Shown here in pieces: positions 17,415 through 28,510 of a stretch of DNA of 45,264 bases. Made by a program: the position numbers and the translations under genes. The stretch comes from Candidatus Poribacteria bacterium. Lineage in GTDB: Bacteria; Abyssobacteria; SURF-5. The notes below the pieces were generated by a model. That model saw only the letters and a list, made by a program, of their open reading frames with translations. It ran no database searches and was not told where the DNA came from. Each line of letters starts with the position of its first letter. Position 1 is the stretch's first letter. Location of the stretch: contig JACRIR010000077.1 of assembly GCA_016215705.1 (NCBI GenBank), positions 1-45,264 on the forward strand, given 5' to 3'.

Positions 17415-18632
17415 TCATCCGAGGAACAGGGACCGCCTTTTCTTCAGGAGCGAGTCCACCATGTCCTGTATCGTTGAGCGGAGCTGCCTGTTGAGACGGT
17501 TAATGATGACGTTATCCTTCAGGGCGGATTCGTCATATTCATCGTATCTGATGACTTCGCCTACATTGATGTACCATTTCGTCGGCAGTGGAACGAGACC
17601 AAGGGGGCCCAGCCACGGGAATGTCAGGCTTATCGGGAACAATGGCATACCGAAGAATTTCCCGAGCCAGTTCGCGTATCCAAGCACAACATATATTTCT
17701 TCAGCGCCGACAACGGCGGTAGGCACCACCGGCGAATGTGTCCTTATGGCCAGTCGGATCACGCCACCACGGCCAAAACGCGCTAGATTGTAACGGTTCC
17801 CGAACCCTTTGGCCATGCCCTTTATTCCTTCGGGAAACACACCCACCAATTGATCTTGTCTGAGCAGCCTCTCAGCATTTTCCTGGCATGCCCTCACCTG
17901 CCCAAAAGCGTTCATGAACGCTGTCGCGAAGGGAAGTTGTCCGAACCAGTCCTCGATCATGAACCGGGCAACGCGGTGGGCCGGGTGAATCTTGAAGACG
18001 GCGGTCGCAATCATGGCGCCGTCAAAGGGGATTACGCCGGAATGGTTCGCGACAATGAGAGTGCGGCCCTTGCCCGGAATATTTTGGAGGCCCGTCGTCT
18101 CCACTCTCCAGTACGTCTTATAAAGAAACATCACGAGCTTTTCCAGCGGACTTTTATCGATTTCTTTGTCGGAGAATTTGCCGAATTCGTCCATGTGCTC
18201 GAGCATGTCGATCAGTCGTTCGTAATCGTGCGGCCGCTGACCCGGCAGAACTGAGAGGAACATGTCCACCAGACGTTTTTTCTCAGGTTTCGTTCGACGG
18301 GTCGGTACGCGGGAAGGCGCGGGGGCAGTCCTGCGCCTGGGTTCCTTCGGCGATTCCTCCATATCCTCCTCGCTCTGCAATTTGTCCGATCCTTTGGCTT
18401 CGGAACGTGACTTCCTGCCGGATTCGATTCTCTGTTTAAGCTTTTCTTCCAGTCCGGCGAGTTTCTCCTCCAGCCTCTTCTCAATTCGAGTCGCGACTGC
18501 CTCGACATGCGCGTCGGTTGAGGCGGGCTCAGTTGTCTCGCTCTCGGCGACCAGGCGAAGTTCCTCGTCCTTAGTTTCGCCGTTAGATGAATCCGCGACA
18601 AGGTTTGTTTTTTTTCGGATTTCGGTGGTCAT
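17415..18632 (-). CDS. PlsC-like 1-acylglycerol-3-phosphate acyltransferase with charged N-terminal extension
   Basis: Lysophospholipid acyltransferase-family protein, 405 aa. Residues 1-120 are a charged, partly coiled extension (RIEKRLEEKLAGLEEKLKQR, then basic and proline-rich). The catalytic domain begins at about 165: ANHSGVIPFDGA gives His197 and Asp204 (an HX6D spacing rather than the common HX4D, as in diacylglycerol or hemolysin-like branches), and FPEG is at 266-269. There is a hydrophobic patch but no clear signal peptide; probably bound to the inner membrane face. GGGGGG precedes the start at 18632. It lies 43 nt after the SDR epimerase on the same strand, a pairing that suggests lipid or surface-lipid modification. 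The acyl donor and acceptor are unknown. Confidence 0.88.
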   Translation of the reverse strand: MTTEIRKKTNLVADSSNGETKDEELRLVAESETTEPASTDAHVEAVATRIEKRLEEKLAGLEEKLKQRIESGRKSRSEAKGSDKLQSEEDMEESPKEPRRRTAPAPSRVPTRRTKPEKKRLVDMFLSVLPGQRPHDYERLIDMLEHMDEFGKFSDKEIDKSPLEKLVMFLYKTYWRVETTGLQNIPGKGRTLIVANHSGVIPFDGAMIATAVFKIHPAHRVARFMIEDWFGQLPFATAFMNAFGQVRACQENAERLLRQDQLVGVFPEGIKGMAKGFGNRYNLARFGRGGVIRLAIRTHSPVVPTAVVGAEEIYVVLGYANWLGKFFGMPLFPISLTFPWLGPLGLVPLPTKWYINVGEVIRYDEYDESALKDNVIINRLNRQLRSTIQDMVDSLLKKRRSLFLG

Positions 18633-18675
18633 TATTGTTCGCCCCCCATCGAATCAGTTTGTCGGCATTCGTGAA

Positions 18676-19764
18676 CTATTCCTCGTCTGCGACGCCGGCG
18701 AGAGCCGCGACTTCTTCTTCCGACGGCTCTTCAGGTTCCCTCACGTGCCGCACGCGGCCGAGGCGCTTGGCTTCGAGGAAATCCTCGAGAGCATCCCATG
18801 CGGTCTTTTTTGCCTCGAACCCCATCACTTCCTTTGCTCTCGAGCCGTCAGCGAGACAGTGGTATCTCAAAAAGTCGAGGTGCTCAGCAGGGAAAGGTCC
18901 CACTTTTGCGATCCACAGCGCTGTAAAGAGGGCTTCAGCCGCCGGATATAGCAAGGGCAGGCGGGGTTTGTTGGCAAGCTTCAGGATCATGCTGAGGGGA
19001 ATCGCGCGTTTTCCGACAATGTTGAACACGCCGTGGAAGTCTTCGTCCATGGCGAGCTTGAAGGCATCCAAAACGTCTTCTTCTGAAACGAATTGAACCA
19101 GAGGGTTATAACCGAGTACAGTCGGGCACACCGGCATTGAAAGATAGTGGGTCCAGCAGTTCTCAACCGTCGGCCCCATGATACTGCAATGCCTGAGCAC
19201 GGCGACGAGGGTGTTCGGGTTGTTGTTCCAGAAGCGCAGCAACTGCTGTTCAACTTCGACTTTGTCCAACTGGAATTCGTAGTCCATCCGCGGGCGGGGG
19301 CGATAGTCTTCCGTCATATAGTGGGGGTTGTCGAAGTGAGCGCCGTACACCAGGGTTCGGCTTGCAGACACTATCTTGCGGACTGGAACTTCCGAGCATG
19401 CCGACAGCAGATGCATTGTTCCTATCGAGTTGAGCTCGTGCGCATAGGTAGTGTCCTCGATCGGCCTCTGAAAGAATCCGGCATTTACCACGATGTCGGG
19501 TTTTTCTTCGTTTAGAACTTCAATGAGCATCTCGTCGGCGCGGGGATTGGTCAAGTCAACCTTGTAGAATTTCATTTTTGGAAACTTGAAGGAAGGCTTG
19601 TGTATGTCGACTGCGACAACATGCTCGTATCGATCGTCAGACTTGAGACGCTTGAGCAAGCAGTTGCCGACAAACCCGGATGCTCCCGTCAGCAGCACGC
19701 GTTGGCTGCTTGTGCTTCCCTCCACCCCGTTTCCACTCGTTTCCTTCTTGTGAGCCCTGGCCAT
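18676..19764 (-). CDS. NAD-dependent epimerase/dehydratase (extended SDR), possible catalytic Tyr to Phe change
   Basis: Extended SDR protein, 362 aa, with a Rossmann fold beginning QRVLLTGASGFVG (glycine motif 27-33). The Ser region SASRTLVYG is near 133-141. The expected YxxxK is not canonical: the lysine at 168 in FQLDKVEVE has Phe164 four residues before it, while a Tyr sits at 162. The fold may bind a nucleotide without normal SDR chemistry, or Tyr162 may serve. The start at 19764 has a GGGGGG run upstream. It opens the minus-strand cluster that continues into the acyltransferase, sat and cysC genes. The C terminus is acidic (EPSEEEVAALAGVADEE). Confidence 0.85.
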   Translation of the reverse strand: MARAHKKETSGNGVEGSTSSQRVLLTGASGFVGNCLLKRLKSDDRYEHVVAVDIHKPSFKFPKMKFYKVDLTNPRADEMLIEVLNEEKPDIVVNAGFFQRPIEDTTYAHELNSIGTMHLLSACSEVPVRKIVSASRTLVYGAHFDNPHYMTEDYRPRPRMDYEFQLDKVEVEQQLLRFWNNNPNTLVAVLRHCSIMGPTVENCWTHYLSMPVCPTVLGYNPLVQFVSEEDVLDAFKLAMDEDFHGVFNIVGKRAIPLSMILKLANKPRLPLLYPAAEALFTALWIAKVGPFPAEHLDFLRYHCLADGSRAKEVMGFEAKKTAWDALEDFLEAKRLGRVRHVREPEEPSEEEVAALAGVADEE

Positions 19765-19809
19765 CTTGGGAACCCCCCACTTTTCCTACACTTCGTTTGG
19801 CGAAGGACT

Positions 19810-19838
19810 ATTCTCTCATTTTCGGGAATGCAAGTCAA
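19810..19838 (-). promoter_or_regulatory. Sigma70-like promoter for the epimerase-acyltransferase-sat cluster
   Basis: On the minus strand, TTGACT (complement of 19833-19838) and GAGAAT (complement of 19810-19815) are separated by 17 nt, 5 of 6 and 4 of 6 matches to consensus. The -10 is about 46 nt before the epimerase start. By eye only. Confidence 0.45.
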
Positions 19839-19988
19839 GGACTGCGTCAAACATAAATCCGACACAGATAATTTACCATGATAATGATTTCTAGGCAAGG
19901 GGTTTTCGGCTGATTTTCGAGAAAAAAGATGAAAATAGGCAAGTTCCGGATGTGATGGAAATGGTTTCCTCTTTTGCCCCGGTACTTC

Positions 19989-21080
19989 TTAGGAGACCGG
20001 GACCTTCTCTTGTAGCTTCTGCATCTCCGCCTCTATGCTTTCTCTTTTTTGGCGAGCCTGTGTCGCCTGGCTCTCGGCGTCATTGACAGTCTCGCGCATC
20101 ATCCCGACTTCCGAGGTCAGTTTATCCACATTTGTTTTTGCGCGACCCATCTCACGCTGAGCCGCATCGCGGGCAGGCAAAGTTTCCTGGTATTTGGTCA
20201 GGAGTTCCTTATGCTTTTCTTTCAGGGCCGCGATTTCAGCCTCCGCTTTGTCTATCTGTTCCTTGATTTCCTGGCTTGCGCGCTGCCGCTCCTCGAATGA
20301 TGCCTGCGCCTCGGCCATCCGGGTGGCAAGCACTGCAAGTTCGCGGTCGCGCTCGGTCATCTCGTCTTTGAGGTGTTTGAAGGTTTCTTCAGCGTCAGAT
20401 TCGGTTCTCGCCGCTCTTTCGAACTCGGCGCGCAAGTGTTTTTCTTTTTTCCTTGCCTCTTCCGCCTCGAGTCTGGCGATCAGTTCGGCCGCCTTGAGCG
20501 CGAACTCCTTAGCGCTTGCGCCGTTGCCGGACAACAGAGCCTCTTGTGCTTTCTGCAACAAGTCCTTCGGGTCAGTTCGTATGGAATCGCGCATTTCGTC
20601 TCCCTCCTGAATGTGTAAGCTTGTGCCATTGGTGGGCACATGCGCGGATAACACCGGGCCTGACTGTTTATCAGACGCATCGTGTTTTGCGGTCCGGTCC
20701 GGAGGCGTCTCGGCGTTCCAGCGCGACCGCCATTCCTCCAATCCCGCAAATGCAATCTCGCCCTCGTCGAGAGATTCTCGCACGAGTCCCGCCAGTTCAG
20801 ACGTCAGAATCCAAAGACGCTCTTCGAAGTCCGTTCTCCCTTTTGCCGCCGACATGAGGTGTTTCTTCACTTCGAGGCAGGCCGCCTCGAAAGGATCAAG
20901 GGATTCGTATCGGGCCACGTCGAGGATTGAATCCACAATCTCGACCAGATGTCGGATAACTTTCTTACGGTCAAGCTTTCCCCTCTTCCACGAGTTTTCG
21001 AGAACGCGGAGGTCCTCTCTCAAGTTCTCCAAAAGATCAATCTCGCGCCGGGATTTGTTCCCATTTTTGAAATAGATCAC
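19989..21080 (-). CDS. Coiled-coil protein of unknown function
   Basis: Protein of 363 aa that I do not recognise. Residues 1-125 are a helical, charged domain (for example LLENLREDLRVLENSWKRGK). A polar, low-complexity linker follows at about 125-170. Residues 170-205 resemble a small helical repeat (LLQKAQEALLSGNGASAKEFALKAAELIA), and residues 205-360 form a long heptad-like coiled coil rich in E, K, A and R. No signal peptide or membrane segment. Starts with GTG at 21080 behind a strong AGGAGGT about 8 nt upstream, which argues that it is really translated. It stands alone between repeat-rich gaps. A scaffold or structural role is possible, but nothing in the sequence proves it. Confidence 0.75.
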   Translation of the reverse strand: MIYFKNGNKSRREIDLLENLREDLRVLENSWKRGKLDRKKVIRHLVEIVDSILDVARYESLDPFEAACLEVKKHLMSAAKGRTDFEERLWILTSELAGLVRESLDEGEIAFAGLEEWRSRWNAETPPDRTAKHDASDKQSGPVLSAHVPTNGTSLHIQEGDEMRDSIRTDPKDLLQKAQEALLSGNGASAKEFALKAAELIARLEAEEARKKEKHLRAEFERAARTESDAEETFKHLKDEMTERDRELAVLATRMAEAQASFEERQRASQEIKEQIDKAEAEIAALKEKHKELLTKYQETLPARDAAQREMGRAKTNVDKLTSEVGMMRETVNDAESQATQARQKRESIEAEMQKLQEKVPVS

Positions 21081-21096
21081 CTATTCTACCTCCTAA

Positions 21097-21150
21097 GGAA
21101 AGGGGAAAGGTAAAAGGAGCAAGGCGAAAGGGAAAAAACACGAAAAGGAG
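21097..21150 (+). repeat. Purine-rich GGGGAAAGG/GGCGAAAGG repeat
   Basis: GGAAAGGGGAAAGGTAAAAG and GGAGCAAGGCGAAAGGG form another member of the dispersed family. It lies immediately upstream of the ribosome site of the coiled-coil gene, on the strand opposite that gene. Confidence 0.65.
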
Positions 21151-21740
21151 AAAGAGAATAGTCTCTGCTTCCCAAATTTCACCTTTCTTTCATAAATTGG
21201 CCACGTTACCGGCGTGGTCAGGCGCTCCTAAGTTCCAGACATCTGCGCTCGAAGCATCGTTCGTATATTGAGGGGAGAGCAATATCTATACCAAAGCACG
21301 ACGGCAGCATGCGCAGTGATCCTGAGCGGCTCAAACGCTTGCAGGTCGCGCACGGAGTTTATCCGAAGGGACTCTCCGGTTACTAAGTCGCTAAGATAGT
21401 ATTTCTCAGTATCTTACAACTATTCTTCTATCCGGGAAACCTATGACTCCGCAAGGGCAGCAGACCACGGGCAGAGTCTTCTGTGAAACCGCGGCACAGG
21501 CGATGACAGGTGGAACAAGATACTTTGTCGTCGTACAAAATTGGTCTGTCATCACCCATGTTGTCCTGAGTCATCGACCTGCCTGCGACAGGTCAATTGT
21601 GGAGGAAACGAAGCAATCTTTCTGTTTCTTGGGCCTTCACTGATTTCGCCTTGCTCCCCTTAAGTCTTTCCCCTGTTCATGTCGTGTCGAAACTTCTGGA
21701 ATTTTCTTGGGCTTTCTGGTAAACTATGGGCAACGCCTAA

Positions 21741-21815
21741 TTGAACCGGCAAAAACCCCTAAACAGGTTGTCTGTCCGAAAGCACACCTATTCGGACTGC
21801 TGACCCGGTTCAATC
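21741..21815 (+). ncRNA. Candidate structured leader RNA upstream of the acyl-CoA dehydrogenase
   Basis: ATTGAACCGG at 21741-21750 pairs exactly with CCGGTTCAAT at 21806-21815. Inside it, GTCCGAA at 21775-21781 pairs exactly with TTCGGAC at 21792-21798, and a weaker AACC/GGTT hairpin lies at about 21755-21770. That gives a possible three-way junction 71 nt before the ATG. A further small hairpin TGCCT-GCA-AGGCA lies at 21851-21863. I do not recognise a known riboswitch class, and it does not fold as a tRNA. It could equally be another palindromic repeat. Confidence 0.4.
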
Positions 21816-21886
21816 TCCCGGCAAAGTAAAAACTACGGTGTTCTGGGCATGCCTGCAAGGCACGCCTCCAAGAAGGAGAGACTCGC

Positions 21887-23707
21887 ATGGGGAACAACTA
21901 TTATCGGATCAACAAGCGTGACGTTGATTTTGTCCTGAACGAGCAACTCAAGATCGAGCAGCTCTGCGAGCTTGAGAGATTCAAGGATTTTTCGCGTGAT
22001 GATTTCGACATGATTATCAGCGAATCGATCAAGTTCGCGCAGGAAGTGCTCGGGCCTCTGAATCAGGATGGGGACCGCGAGGGCGCACATTTCGATAAGG
22101 GCGACGTGAAGGCGCCGGCTGCTTTCCACAAGCCGTACAAGCTTGCCTGCGATAACGGCTGGGTTGCCATGTCCAACAGTCAGGAATGGGGCGGCCAAGG
22201 GCTCCCGACCGTGATTGCGATGGCGGCGGGAGAGATATTCTCCGGCGCATGCACCGGATTCATGCTGTACTTCCCCGGTCCCGGCGTCGGCCACATGGTC
22301 GAGAATTTCGCGTCGGATGATCTTAAGAACCTTTTCTGCGAGAAGCTTTATACCGGCGAGTGGGCAGGCACAATGTGTCTCACCGAGCCACAGGCCGGAA
22401 GCGCGGTCGGCGACATCAGAACCACCGCCAAGAAAGACGGAGACACGTATCTAATCTCGGGTACGAAATGTTTCATTACTGCGGGCAATCACGACCTGAC
22501 TCCCAACATTATCCACGGGGTTCTGGCGCGCATCGAAGGCGCTCCGCCCGGAACGAAGGGAATAAGCCAATTCATCGTTCCGAAGTATTGGGTCGAGAAG
22601 GACGGCTCGGTCGGCAAGTTCAATAATGTCACATGCGCCGGCATCGAGCACAAGATGGGGATTAAAGCGTCCGCCACATGCACGCTGAACTTCGGTGAGG
22701 ACGGCCCCTGCCGCGGTTACCTGCTCGGCGACAAAGAAAACCAGGGCATGAAGCAGATGTTCCAGATGATGAACGAAGCGCGTATCACTACCGGCCTGCA
22801 GGGGATCGCGCTGGCCGCAGCCGCGTTCGAGAACTCCGTACAATACACGCAAGAGAGGATTCAGGGTGTCGACGTCAAGGCGATGAAGGACCCCAACGCT
22901 CCGCGTGTTCCCATCATCAAACATTCGGACGTGCGCCGGATGCTCCTGCAACAGAAGTCGATGGTTGAAGGGATGAGAGCCTTCGCATACAGGCTGGCAA
23001 TGTTCGAGGACCTCGGCCACTCACATCCGGACGAGGACAAGCGCAAGTTCTATCAGGGATTCGTGGACATCATGACGCCCATCATCAAGGCCTATTGCTC
23101 CGACATGGGCTTCGAGATGACCTCCGTCGCAATGCAGTGCTACGGCGGCTATGGCTACTGCCAGGAATATCCGGTCGAGCAGTATTGCCGCGATGCGCGC
23201 ATAGCGATGATATTCGAAGGCACAAACTTCATCCAGGCGGCGGACCTGATCGGCCGCAAACTCAACATCGGCGGCGGCGTGCTTATGCAGAACTACATGG
23301 CATACCTCGACGAGTTTATCGGCGGCCTCAAATCCAACGGCAAAGTGGGAGCGCTCGCGGAGAAACTCGACGCCGCGAAATCGGTCCTTCTAGACACCAC
23401 CATGAAGATAGCCGGCTTCGCAATGGAAGGCGACCTCGACTACGTCATGTCGATTGCCACACGCTACCTGCACATGTTCGGCGAGATAGTCATCGCGCGC
23501 GAGCTCATCGAGCAGGCCGCGATCGCTTCCGAGAAAATGGGAAAAGTCGCTAAGGACAGCTCGGATTACGCCTTTTATTCAGGGAAGGTGCATGCGGCAA
23601 CGTACTTCGCGAACAACGTGTTGCCGGGCGTTGAAATGAAGGCCAAGATAATCGAGAACCGCGACCGTAGCTGCATCGAGATACCCGATAACGGCTTCAG
23701 CGCGTAA
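21887..23707 (+). CDS. Acyl-CoA dehydrogenase, long (about 600 aa) type
   Basis: FAD-dependent alpha,beta-dehydrogenation of an acyl-CoA, feeding electrons to electron transfer flavoprotein; 606 aa, cytoplasmic. CLTEPQAGSAVGDIRTTA (FAD/substrate motif), GTKCFITAG and GYGYCQEYPVEQYCRDARI are typical. The catalytic base is predicted as Glu444 in MIFEGTN. The extra C-terminal helical domain (about 470-606) marks the larger FadE5-like branch often annotated with an acyl-CoA dehydrogenase C-terminal domain. The start has AAGGAGAG about 7 nt upstream. No other beta-oxidation gene is adjacent, so it appears to be transcribed alone, behind the possible structured leader. Chain-length specificity cannot be told. 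Confidence 0.95.
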   Translation: MGNNYYRINKRDVDFVLNEQLKIEQLCELERFKDFSRDDFDMIISESIKFAQEVLGPLNQDGDREGAHFDKGDVKAPAAFHKPYKLACDNGWVAMSNSQEWGGQGLPTVIAMAAGEIFSGACTGFMLYFPGPGVGHMVENFASDDLKNLFCEKLYTGEWAGTMCLTEPQAGSAVGDIRTTAKKDGDTYLISGTKCFITAGNHDLTPNIIHGVLARIEGAPPGTKGISQFIVPKYWVEKDGSVGKFNNVTCAGIEHKMGIKASATCTLNFGEDGPCRGYLLGDKENQGMKQMFQMMNEARITTGLQGIALAAAAFENSVQYTQERIQGVDVKAMKDPNAPRVPIIKHSDVRRMLLQQKSMVEGMRAFAYRLAMFEDLGHSHPDEDKRKFYQGFVDIMTPIIKAYCSDMGFEMTSVAMQCYGGYGYCQEYPVEQYCRDARIAMIFEGTNFIQAADLIGRKLNIGGGVLMQNYMAYLDEFIGGLKSNGKVGALAEKLDAAKSVLLDTTMKIAGFAMEGDLDYVMSIATRYLHMFGEIVIARELIEQAAIASEKMGKVAKDSSDYAFYSGKVHAATYFANNVLPGVEMKAKIIENRDRSCIEIPDNGFSA

Positions 23708-24006
23708 TCAAGGTTTGTCGTTGGCGCTGATTTATTCGCAGAAGTTTGTGGGGGCGACCCGCCGGGTCGCCCCTACGTTTATGGACTGCCGCCAGTCGGC
23801 GCACTCGTTATGCCGATTCCGATCGGGGCGTCCCTGCGTTTATGGACTGCAGGAGAGCGCGGCGGTTGGGCGGCAAATTGCAGGCCGCCCCTACGTTTAT
23901 GGATTGCTGTTTTCGCATCGGACGTCGTCTTATCGTTGTCCTTTGTGATCTTTCCGCCTCGGGCCTGCAACTCTTTGCGAAAAAACCTGCCACAGTAGAT
24001 TCTGGT
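23708..24006. repeat. Palindromes and three copies of CCCTACGTTTATGGACTGC
   Basis: The words at 23771-23789, 23832-23850 and 23889-23907 are near-identical and spaced about 60 nt. Each is preceded by a different palindrome: GGGGCGACCC-GCC-GGGTCGCCCC at 23751-23773 is a perfect 10-bp hairpin, and GGGCGGC pairs with GCCGCCC at 23868-23890. No gene seen. The flanking genes converge here, so this may act as a bidirectional end region. Confidence 0.75.
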
Positions 24007-24804
24007 TTATTTCGATAGTCTCACGGGCCCGTACGGCGTCTGAATAGAACCCGAGGCGGCTATCTCCGGTTTTCCGGTGACGCCGCTCATAAGCAATTTA
24101 ATCAAACCATTCGAGGCTGAGACCTCGCCCGAAAGATTGAATTGTTGTGTCTGACCCGCGCGCACGGGACCGGGCGATGATGCGCTCAGGTCGCCGATCC
24201 GGACATCCCCGAGGTCGAGGGTGTAACGCAGGCTTCCAATGCCGAGCGGGAACACATTCGGATTCTTGATCTCCGAATCGACGATAACAGTCGCTTTGCT
24301 GAGCGAGACGTCCGCAAGCCGAACTTTTAGCGCCGTCAAGAGAGGCGGTTGGAGAATCGGAACCGATCCCGAGTGCGAAACGGGGACTTCAAAGGATTGC
24401 CCGAGGGCAGCCAATACAAATGCGCCATGTAGTGTATAGGAGACTTCGGAAGCATTACCGAGACTCTTATATGTGCGCCATAGATCGTGATAGGACAAAC
24501 GCACGGGGAAACTGACAGTGCCCACTCCGCGCGCCGGTAATTCGGCGGCCGCGGCCATCTCAGAACTCACAAAATCGGAGCCCTGAATCTCAATGCCATA
24601 TCGTACCCGCGGACTCGGCAGGACCACAGGAAGCGGATTGCGGATGTCGACGTCAAAAGCCATATTGACGCCGTGGAAATCGATTGCCGTAACTCGCGGA
24701 CGAACAGCCTGCACCGTGGGCCGCAACGTCACCGGCAAAGTCGAACAGCCAAACATCATAGCGCTCACCGCAAGCGCGGTCATGAACGTCCGCATAGCTC
24801 GCAT
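24007..24804 (-). CDS. LEA type 2 (WHy-domain) lipoprotein
   Basis: Probable lipoprotein of 265 aa: the signal sequence MRAMRTFMTALAVSAMMFGC has a lipobox (MFGC, Cys20). The mature part contains two LEA_2/WHy-like beta domains, about 38-140 and 150-255, seen from the repeated pattern of DFHGVNMAFDVDIRNPLPV and KATVIVDSEIKNPNVFPL with later VRAGQTQQFNLSGEV. In other bacteria such proteins are linked to desiccation or envelope stress, but the function here is not established. GGAGAG lies about 5 nt before the start at 24804. It is divergent from clpB, itself a stress gene, across about 320 nt. Confidence 0.85.
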   Translation of the reverse strand: MRAMRTFMTALAVSAMMFGCSTLPVTLRPTVQAVRPRVTAIDFHGVNMAFDVDIRNPLPVVLPSPRVRYGIEIQGSDFVSSEMAAAAELPARGVGTVSFPVRLSYHDLWRTYKSLGNASEVSYTLHGAFVLAALGQSFEVPVSHSGSVPILQPPLLTALKVRLADVSLSKATVIVDSEIKNPNVFPLGIGSLRYTLDLGDVRIGDLSASSPGPVRAGQTQQFNLSGEVSASNGLIKLLMSGVTGKPEIAASGSIQTPYGPVRLSK

Positions 24805-25127
24805 ATCGCTCTCCTATTTCCTGCTCAATCATACCCTAAAAGGAGCCTGGGCCGCAAACAGGCAACCGGGGTTCTCCTGTAATCCCCTTCATACCAATGT
24901 GTTAGATTAGCTCCGCCGAACTGTGTCATTTTGAAGCGATTTTGTCTTCCAAGGCTGGCTTCCAACACTATCTGTTTCATAACACTTTGGTCTATTTATA
25001 GTTATATTCATGAACGGCATTGGCATTCATATTGCTCTTGCTAATGATGTCCGGCTAAAGCTCAAGAAGTTTCTCGTGTGATTCGTCCTCGTTCGTGATC
25101 CAATCCTTTCTTAGGAGGTTTTATCAT
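24805..25127. other. Divergent intergenic region between the LEA lipoprotein gene and clpB
   Basis: About 320 nt, A+T-richer than its surroundings near 24980-25050. I saw no CIRCE element and no clear heat-shock sigma factor motif. Possible -10 words (TATATT at 25003) lack a good -35 partner. No coding sequence seen. Confidence 0.5.
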
Positions 25128-27731
<2,604 letters not shown>

Positions 27732-27735
27732 GGGG

Positions 27736-28446
27736 TTACCGCTGCGAATGGAAGACAAACTTAGACCTGCCCATGATAATCTCATCGCCATCGACAAGGA
27801 ATGCCGATTCGATGCGTGTGCCGTTAACCCGGGTTGGTGAGAAGACCGCGAGGTTGGTGATCTGGAAGCCTTTCTCAAGACGGCTGAGAATCGCATGACG
27901 GCGTGACGCAAAGAAGCCTTGAATTCTCACGTCGCAGTTCTCTGCTTTCCCAAAAACGACATCGCTTTTGTCGAGCGGAATCAGACCCTTCGGGTCCGGC
28001 ACACCCTTGATGCGCAGATGTGCTTTTCCGGTCGCTGAAACCTTCTTCTGGATTTTCTGCATCTTCTCGGGCTCGACAAACATGGTGCCGCGCTCCGGCA
28101 TGTCCATGTCGGGCAACGCGCCTGCGGAGGACGTGTGAACGGCCGAGCCCTTTTTGGAACTGCTCTCGAAAACGAGAATGTGCTTGCCGATGCCTATCTC
28201 ATCGCCGAAGTTAAGCGCGGCGGGTTGCTCGACGCGCTGGCCGTTGACAAAAGTGCCATTGTTACTGTCAAGGTCGTTAATAGTGAAGGAGTCTTCCTTT
28301 TTCTCGACTATGGCGTGATGACGCGATACTGCCAGGTTGTCAATCATAACGTCGCAGTCTTCCGCCCGGCCGATCAGCATTTTCTCTTTGTCAATATCAT
28401 AGGTTTGCAGCACATCTCGCCCGAAAACAAGCTTCAGCACCGCCAT
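27736..28446 (-). CDS. Twin FHA-domain protein
   Basis: Cytoplasmic phosphopeptide-binding protein, 236 aa, with two FHA domains. The first, about 22-95, shows IGRAEDCDVMI, SRHHA and NNGTFVNG. The second, about 160-232, shows VFGKAENCDVRI, SRRHA and TRVNG; the usual NGT is changed to SPTRVNG. Between them the linker contains RGTMFVEPEKM with Thr121, which could itself be phosphorylated and bound by one of the domains (inference). GAGGAGAG precedes the start at 28446. No Ser/Thr kinase is encoded nearby. The FHA-GAF kinase at 1645 is a possible functional relative but is 25 kb away. Confidence 0.9.
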   Translation of the reverse strand: MAVLKLVFGRDVLQTYDIDKEKMLIGRAEDCDVMIDNLAVSRHHAIVEKKEDSFTINDLDSNNGTFVNGQRVEQPAALNFGDEIGIGKHILVFESSSKKGSAVHTSSAGALPDMDMPERGTMFVEPEKMQKIQKKVSATGKAHLRIKGVPDPKGLIPLDKSDVVFGKAENCDVRIQGFFASRRHAILSRLEKGFQITNLAVFSPTRVNGTRIESAFLVDGDEIIMGRSKFVFHSQR

Positions 28447-28510
28447 AGCTCTCTCCTCTTTTTGCCTGCCGCCGAGTTGCAGAACCCATTTATCGACAAA
28501 TTGTTAGTAA

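Larger units (their letters stand above)
21081..21886. other. 800-nt intergenic region with inverted purine repeats and a candidate leader RNA
   Basis: No convincing gene; the 66-codon frame at 21443-21643 has no ribosome site. Purine repeats at 21097-21150 are matched by an inverted copy at about 21648-21680 (TTTCGCCTTGCTCCCC, then CTTTCCCCTGTTC), some 500 nt away. The segment 21195-21230 (GGCCACG, then CGTGGTCAGGCGCTC) resembles 4745-4781. The last 150 nt hold the nested inverted repeats described separately. Confidence 0.6.

Noticed and set aside
21443-21643. 66-codon frame in the gap before the acyl-CoA dehydrogenase
   Set aside because: No ribosome site, no recognisable protein content, and its sequence lies in a repeat-like stretch.
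21741-21830. Possible tRNA (GGTTCAAT resembles a T-loop)
   Set aside because: No acceptor stem or anticodon stem-loop of the right sizes can be drawn, and the T-arm stem does not pair correctly.
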